Assembly (NCBI GenBank): GCA_947846985.1 | Contig: CANTUZ010000001.1 | Coordinates: forward strand, 188,093,455 to 188,157,454 | DNA: 64,000 nucleotides | From: Fratercula arctica | Lineage: Eukaryota; Chordata; Aves; Charadriiformes; Alcidae | Reading direction: 5' to 3' | Shown: one piece after another, positions 58,486-64,000 of the stretch | Position numbering within the stretch: the stretch's first letter is position 1 | Layout: each line of letters starts with the position of its first letter | The notes under the pieces: generated by a model | Database searches by the model: none | The model's input: the letters and a program-made list of their open reading frames with translations, nothing else | What the model was told of the DNA's origin: nothing | Position numbers and translations under genes: made by a program

Positions 58486-58565
58486 CAGGCGGAGGTAATT
58501 CTGGAGTGTCTGAAGATGGATCATAGATGCATAAGTCACACTATTTAGGCAGCCTTCTTGTGGTC
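58486..58565 (-). CDS. CTTNBP2: CTTNBP2 coding exon (80 bp)
   Basis: 80 bp, in phase 1 and out phase 0. It completes glycine and reads [20 protein letters not shown], then QNYLRL. The human segment is [20 protein letters not shown]. It leads directly into the degenerate P-loop. The LQ-x-L-x-x-Y-x-x-L spacing before the P-loop matches what I recall in navigators (PMLQRYVSLL). Acceptor CTGTTTTTAAAG, donor CTG|GTAAGT. Confidence 0.96.
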
Positions 58566-58988
58566 CTTTAAAAACAGACACGCAAATAACTTTTCTAAAT
58601 CTCTCATCTTTGTAAGCCTGTATGATGGACAGATATGCTTTTCATGCTGTATTGTACAGCAATCTCCTAAAATTACAGGCTATGCAAATTAAAATGGTGA
58701 AGAAATAAAAGGCATTTATCTAGCAACACAGATGCATAGGTAACCATGACATAACTAAAATGGATACTACTGCATAACTGAAAAAGGTAGTAGTAGGGCT
58801 TTTATGTGCCAGCGTATTTTCTAAATGTTGTAGACCCTTTCAAATCTAGTTAAACAATTAATTGGATATGATATTTCTGAAGATCAAGCAACACTGAAGA
58901 ACAAAACCAAGACAACTAATTCACAAACTATATATGCCATATGGAGTGTCTTAATATTCTAAACTGAAAATTATGAATTGAAAATTAC
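58566..58988 (-). other. CTTNBP2: CTTNBP2 short intron
   Basis: 423 bp, AT-rich; nothing recognised. Confidence 0.92.
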
Positions 58989-59084
58989 CAAACAAAAACA
59001 CTGTGATATGCTCAGCTCTGTTCTTCTTCAAGAAGTCCCATGGTGGTTGAGAAAAAATCTGTCCTGTTGACCATGAAACGTTTC
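58989..59084 (-). CDS. CTTNBP2: CTTNBP2 coding exon (96 bp)
   Basis: 96 bp, in phase 1 and out phase 1. After completing glycine it reads NVSWSTGQIFSQPPWDFLKK, then NRAEHITVFLF. Human reads [20 protein letters not shown] and NKAEHITVLLS. The conserved tryptophans (SWS, PPWDF) mark the lead-in to the folded C-terminal domain. Acceptor TTTTAAACAG, donor TTTG|GTAATT. Confidence 0.95.
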
Positions 59085-59931
59085 CTGTTTAAAAGAAAAA
59101 ATAAAAGAGATATTCCCTGTATCTCTATAAAGTGCCCTATGCTCAAGCATATTCAGTTGCTTACAAAGACCATGTGCACACACTGACAAATTTGATAAAC
59201 AAAACAGTCCCATGTACTAAATCACGTTATTATTTGATACATGACTGAGGATACTAATGTTTTCTGCCAATTAAGACACAAGTTTAATAGCTAGCCTTTA
59301 CATCTTTACATGTAAAATAAGGTAAAAGAAGATAATTTACACGGTCTAACGTGAATATGGTGTTTTGGGGGCAGTGGGCAGGTTGTGGGGGGGTATTTAA
59401 GATGAAGCACATGAATTTTCATTATCCTGTGCAACTGTTAACTACTACTACTACATTTTGTCCAATTTCTCATCATTTTAAAGATTTTTCTGTTTTGTCT
59501 TGATAAGTAAAGTTACATAAAACAGGAGTGGTTCTGTTCTACCTATGCTCATACTTTCCAGTCTGGATTTACTTACATTCTGGATGTACTGTAAAGACGT
59601 AGGGTGGGCTTTGCTTTGGCTTGTTTTGTTTCACCTGTAATACAGACCCTTCCTCTGGAGTACTAAATTGAGTAAAGGACTAATTAACATAGGACCTCAT
59701 AGTCCCCAAGATGATATTAAAGTGCTTAATGAATTGTACCATACACATAGCTAAAAATAAAAAATGCTTTCATGCCAGCACTGTCCCAAGTTTCATAGCC
59801 AGTATTGGTCTGTCTTAGTCTAAGCTTTAAAAGATCCAGAAATCTAAAGATATTTTCAGCTTATTTACAAGATTTCACAAAGTCAAGAAAACCCCCAATT
59901 TTTGCTTTTCTGATTACACCAATATTGATAC
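59085..59931 (-). other. CTTNBP2: CTTNBP2 intron
   Basis: About 0.85 kb; a short G-rich run near 59370-59395, otherwise nothing recognised. Confidence 0.9.
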
Positions 59932-60207
59932 CTAGTTTGACAGATAATATACTGCTTGCACTGAGGCCAATGTTGGATTCTGCAGCACTATTAAATGACA
60001 GGTCTTCTAGGCTCCTCCATCCATCAGAAGCAATTGCTTGGAAATGGTTTGTCACTGCCTGACTCACTGCTTTTGAAAAATCTTCCCATGATGTCTGTTT
60101 GCGGATATTTAAAGCACATATTGTGTTTTCTGTATCAAATTCCTCTGTACCACAATGGGCTGGTTCAATGCCACTGACTGAAATCCTTACAGGTACATTA
60201 AGAGCAT
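59932..60207 (-). CDS. CTTNBP2: CTTNBP2 coding exon after the ankyrin repeats
   Basis: 276 bp, the largest complete internal exon here, in phase 1 and out phase 1. It reads [93 protein letters not shown]. Human shares [20 protein letters not shown] and AVSQALTNHFQAISSDGW. This is a compact conserved module between the ankyrin repeats and the AAA-like domain; [16 protein letters not shown] may form an amphipathic helix. Acceptor TTTTTCAACAG, donor CTAG|GTATCA. Confidence 0.97.
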
Positions 60208-62651
60208 CTGTTGAAAAACAGAAAACCAAAAATCAGAAAAACTGAAAACTCAATTTAAGAAGTCTTATTATTAAACACCAATAACATCCAATACTGCAAA
60301 AGAAAGTTAGAAAATATCTCCTGCTACAGGAAAGCAAATGTTAAAGAGCAGCACAGATCACCACCACAAAAATCAGAGCAGTGATGAAAAACAAATATCA
60401 AGGTATCTATATTTTTTTGCTTGACAACAAAAATATCAGTATTATTACGCTTAAATAACAGGAAGCAAGACAAAACTTACTTAATCTTTTATTTCCTCTT
60501 TATAGACTAAGTTTTTATAAATTAAGATAAATAGTAGGTACTGTCTTAAAATTTTGTTTACTGTGGTTGTGCACATTTTTATTATCAGTGCAGAAAGAAA
60601 TTTTCTGGCACTAGTACACAAGTGGAAAACACAGCTGAGCCAAATGTCTTAAAATGAAAAGCTAAGACAGAAAATTCACTTTGAAGTGTGTATTTGATTT
60701 GCTACAGAATAAATTGAGAAAATATTAAAAAAAGAAAGAAATTTACATGCACATTCTAGAAACAAAATTTAATGAAGTTATTATAAATCTTGCTCTTTGA
60801 AAAATAGAATACAACTCAACAGAAGCAGCAGCAGTCTATATGGACCATTTAGGTGACTAAAAGTGAAAATGAAGCTATCTTCAGACTTTAATGCCAAAAC
60901 AATGCCTTTCAGAAATTATCCCTGAAATTAAAAATAAATGCACCACAAAAAAAAAAAAAAAGATATCAGCTTATTATGAAATCTTGCAATATGATCTTAG
61001 TTTTGCTTTTGAGTTCAGAAGCCAAATCTTCAGCTGATACGAACCAATGAAGCTTTTCTGATGTCAGAAAAGCTCTGATTTAAACCCACTAGACTACCAT
61101 AGGGAAAAGATTACTCAAAGGCATCCTTCAGATGTGGGATTGTGAGAAATGTATCGGAGGCTTGCCCTTCTGATGGCTGGACCTCAGGGAAATGAGCAAT
61201 GACCATCAGAAACACAGACAGCTCTCTACAAGGAAACAGGCCACCAGGACAGAGGTACAGTGTATGCCTAAATTTCAGTGCGTGACCTCTAGGGCAGAGC
61301 TGGCAATCCTGGCCCCCAGTCTTTCAGATCTGTCAGAGCGCATCCTCTTGTCCTACATGCATTTAATTCCTTACAGTGGAAACCCTACTGGACTGTGAGG
61401 AAGGTAGAGGATGGTACATACACAGCTTACCCAAAATGCAATTTTGGCTTGTTGAGGCCTATACCCAGATGACAGCGGTGTTTCCAAGCTTCCACAGATC
61501 AGATATGGCAGGGGAAAAAAGCTAATTTTGATTGCACGGATGTTAACTACAGGCTTAACAAATGAAAGAGAAGAGAAATGGAGTCCAACAATTCTGACCT
61601 GATAAAAGCAGTTGGATTCATGATAAGCCTGACCAGAGAAAGAGGGCACTAGGAATGATGAAAATAATACAAGCTTCAGTTTAACAGGCTACAGATTCAG
61701 CCTTCAGAAATTGGCTTCAGTCTGGTAAAGAAGTAGATCACAGAGGAGTTTCTAATACAAAGTGAACTATGTTCCCCTCTGCACCTACAGTAAAATGATA
61801 AGAACCTAATATTATAACAGCTGAAGAGGAAAATCAGAAGCAGCACACAGAAAGCTTCCCTGATTTGTTGATAATCAGTGAACTCGACTCAGCCCTAGAT
61901 TCCACTACACAAATACAAAAAAAGTGAATAAATACAAAGCATACAAATCTACAAAGACAATACTTCTCACTATACAGAGAAATAGTAAACACAGAACTTG
62001 TGAGTGGATGGCCTAAGTTCTAACTCAAGAAAATACACAGGTCAGCCCACTCTAATGAATTTGCAGAAAACTTACACAGAGGGAAGACGACGCCATGTTC
62101 CAACAGAGGAACAATCTTCTGACAGAAGTTACTGATGTTGGAAAAAAGAAGTTGCTTGATGTTGTCTCTAAGACTTTTTTTAATAATAAAACAAACAATG
62201 CCCCCAACAATAAACTAGTGACAAATAAAACTATGCTCTAAAAAGAGATTCAGATATGACTAGATGACTCTCAGCCTGAGGAAATTTGACAGCTATCCAC
62301 CACTAAGTGATTTTTCTGCAAGAATTTGAAGAAGAGATAAGAAGAGGATAATAGCTTTGGAAAAAGTAATGACTAATGCTAAATTCAGAAATTTTAAGAG
62401 AATATGGATGTTTGCATATGTACAATATATACCATCTTTTCAAATGGTTTAAAACCAGAGACATAAGTAGTTTAATAACCTCCTTTATCAAATGCTTTTG
62501 CAAAATTTGGAGAACAGAAACTTGCTAGGTTAAGAAAACTTAATTTTGTGGTGCCAAAAAAGTGACAACTACCCTTTTAATATTTCTCATTTTAGTCCCA
62601 CAAGCTCTTTACTAAAAACAGTTTTATATAGTGCTGATAGCATTTACTTAC
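60208..62651 (-). other. CTTNBP2: CTTNBP2 intron (2.4 kb)
   Basis: Contains an A-run near 60946-60961. Positions 61000-62150 are less AT-rich and may hold an old unidentified repeat, but I could not match it. No gene supported. Confidence 0.83.
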
Positions 62652-62769
62652 TTAAGTTTTCTAGGAGATGTTTGCAATCATCAGTAGCAACATCATGCAA
62701 TGTTCGATTACAGTTATCTTTTCTCTCAGCCTCTAGTCCACCATGGCTACAAAGGATTTCTAGACAGTT
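62652..62769 (-). CDS. CTTNBP2: CTTNBP2 coding exon: end of the ankyrin repeats
   Basis: 118 bp, in phase 0 and out phase 1; the most upstream CTTNBP2 exon in the window. It reads [20 protein letters not shown], then [19 protein letters not shown]. This is the end of one ankyrin repeat ([10 protein letters not shown]) and a final degenerate one ([18 protein letters not shown], in place of TPLHLA...). Human reads [20 protein letters not shown] and [20 protein letters not shown]. By counting back from the C-terminus it corresponds to about human residue 928. The earlier repeats, the proline-rich region and the N-terminal coiled coil lie beyond the window. Confidence 0.96.
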
Positions 62770-64000
62770 CTGCAAAGGTAAGAACTGTATTATTTACTCG
62801 TCCATTTGCTGCATTAAAGAGTTCTACCAATATGCACTTAGACTCCTAATTGAAATTCTTACACATGCATTTCCAAAGACAGTCAGTTATGGAGTTTCTA
62901 TATATCAGCATCCAAAGGATGCTCCTCGCAGAGTTGAAAACCAGGAGTAAAAATATTTTATAGCAAACCTGAAAGTCTGAAATCAAGATTTTGAAAAAGC
63001 AGAATATACGCAGCCAGGTTTCTACAGTCTCCAAGCATCAAATGCTGATCAACTGAATTGAGAAATTCTTAACATCCGGCCACTAGTTTAGGTATTCACA
63101 ATAGGAGCCCAACCATGCATCCTGTTTTGAATATCTTGGCCTCAATGTTCAAGCAACACCAAAAATGCAATTCTAAAGCTTAATATACACTAATTGATGA
63201 ATCTATTCAGATTCAATAAAAAACAGTTTTCACTTTGCAATTCACTAAGTAGGAGTTTCCATCGTGCCTGACACCTGAGTGGTACACAGCAAAAGAAAAA
63301 AAAATCATTTTGAAATCACCTTGCAAGCCTCTTCTTTGGCAGGTAAACCTGAATTTCTGCAAGCATAGTAACAGCGCAGTGAAATAAAAATGCATTTCTA
63401 ATAAAGTCAGAGCAAAAATATTTTGTGGATGCCAACAACATGATGCCCTCTTAAAATTCAAATGCTTAAAAAAAAAACCCTCATATGCCCAATAAAAGCA
63501 AAAATTCATTACAGTTCATTAGAAACAAGCTACTAGCAGATAAATTTGTGTTGGTACAATCATACTGTAACATGAAAAAAAAATAATTACATAGATCCTC
63601 ACATACTAGCAAGGGAAAAAAAAAAGCCCTCACAAAACTACATTTAAATGTTAATTGAATAGTGACCAGAAGACTGATTAAGTCCTGATTTCTAATCATC
63701 ATTCATTCAGCAACACCACAGGTGGCCTTCGTGAAAGCATTGTCATCCTCAGACACACCTTTCAGAGACAGACATCCATATTAAAAAAAGGACAGCATCA
63801 GAAATGACACTAGTTAATACAGTATTGATAACCTCTGGGGTTAATCAAAGCAGAGAAACCAAATCTTGAAAATACAGAGAAGCATCTATGAAGTATTTTG
63901 ATTCAGAACAGTGGCTTGTTGCAGGTTTGGCTACTGTTACCTATTTTGCAGCTGTTCTAACAGGAAGACTTTTCTCAGTGTATCTGATGCTCTGACACCT
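62770..64000 (-). other. CTTNBP2: CTTNBP2 intron (partial)
   Basis: I searched for the preceding ankyrin exon (WTAAHIAASKG-type sequence) and did not find it, so the window ends inside this intron. AT-rich; no repeat or gene recognised. Confidence 0.85.

Overview
The window is vertebrate chromosomal DNA, most likely from a bird. It has AT-rich introns with GT-AG splice sites, CR1 retrotransposon copies of the avian type (one keeps the octamer-like 3' repeats), and two genes whose predicted proteins align closely, as I remember them, with the vertebrate neighbours CFTR and CTTNBP2. The species cannot be named from the sequence. All comparisons to human proteins and exon sizes are from memory, not from a database search.

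Layout. (1) Positions 1 to about 31,260, + strand: the 3' third of CFTR, nine coding exons from 2073 to the stop codon at 30043-30045, then a 3' UTR of about 1.2 kb. The exons join without a frame break into 484 codons, corresponding to human residues 997-1480: end of TM9, TM10, intracellular loop 4, TM11, TM12, the whole of NBD2 and a PDZ-binding tail ending ETRL. Seven of nine coding segments have the human length; one is 6 bp shorter and one 6 bp longer. (2) About 31,260 to 38,600: intergenic. It holds a very CpG-rich patch with a CTCF-like motif, a 5'-truncated minus-strand CR1 with a broken reverse transcriptase, and exon-like minus-strand segments I cannot assign. (3) About 38,600 to 62,769, - strand: the 3' half of CTTNBP2, fifteen coding exons joining without a frame break into 736 codons plus TAA. 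The two genes lie tail to tail, as in other vertebrates; both promoters are outside the window. (4) 62,770-64,000: CTTNBP2 intron.

Biology. CFTR is the ATP-gated apical chloride/bicarbonate channel of epithelia. NBD2 here keeps the A-loop tyrosine, Walker A lysine, Q-loop glutamine, a signature segment, Walker B aspartate with catalytic glutamate, and the H-loop histidine. CTTNBP2 is a neuronal cortactin/microtubule-binding protein of dendritic spines; the window holds the end of its ankyrin repeats and its C-terminal half. The genes are neighbours by synteny, not by shared function.

Most notable points: the C-terminal half of CTTNBP2 reads like a neuron-navigator-type AAA+ domain that has lost its Walker A lysine; three exon-like minus-strand segments between the genes and in the last CTTNBP2 introns are phase-compatible with each other; and a CTCF-like motif sits about 190 bp past the CFTR poly(A) signal. 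I saw no tRNA, rRNA, CRISPR or bacterial feature.
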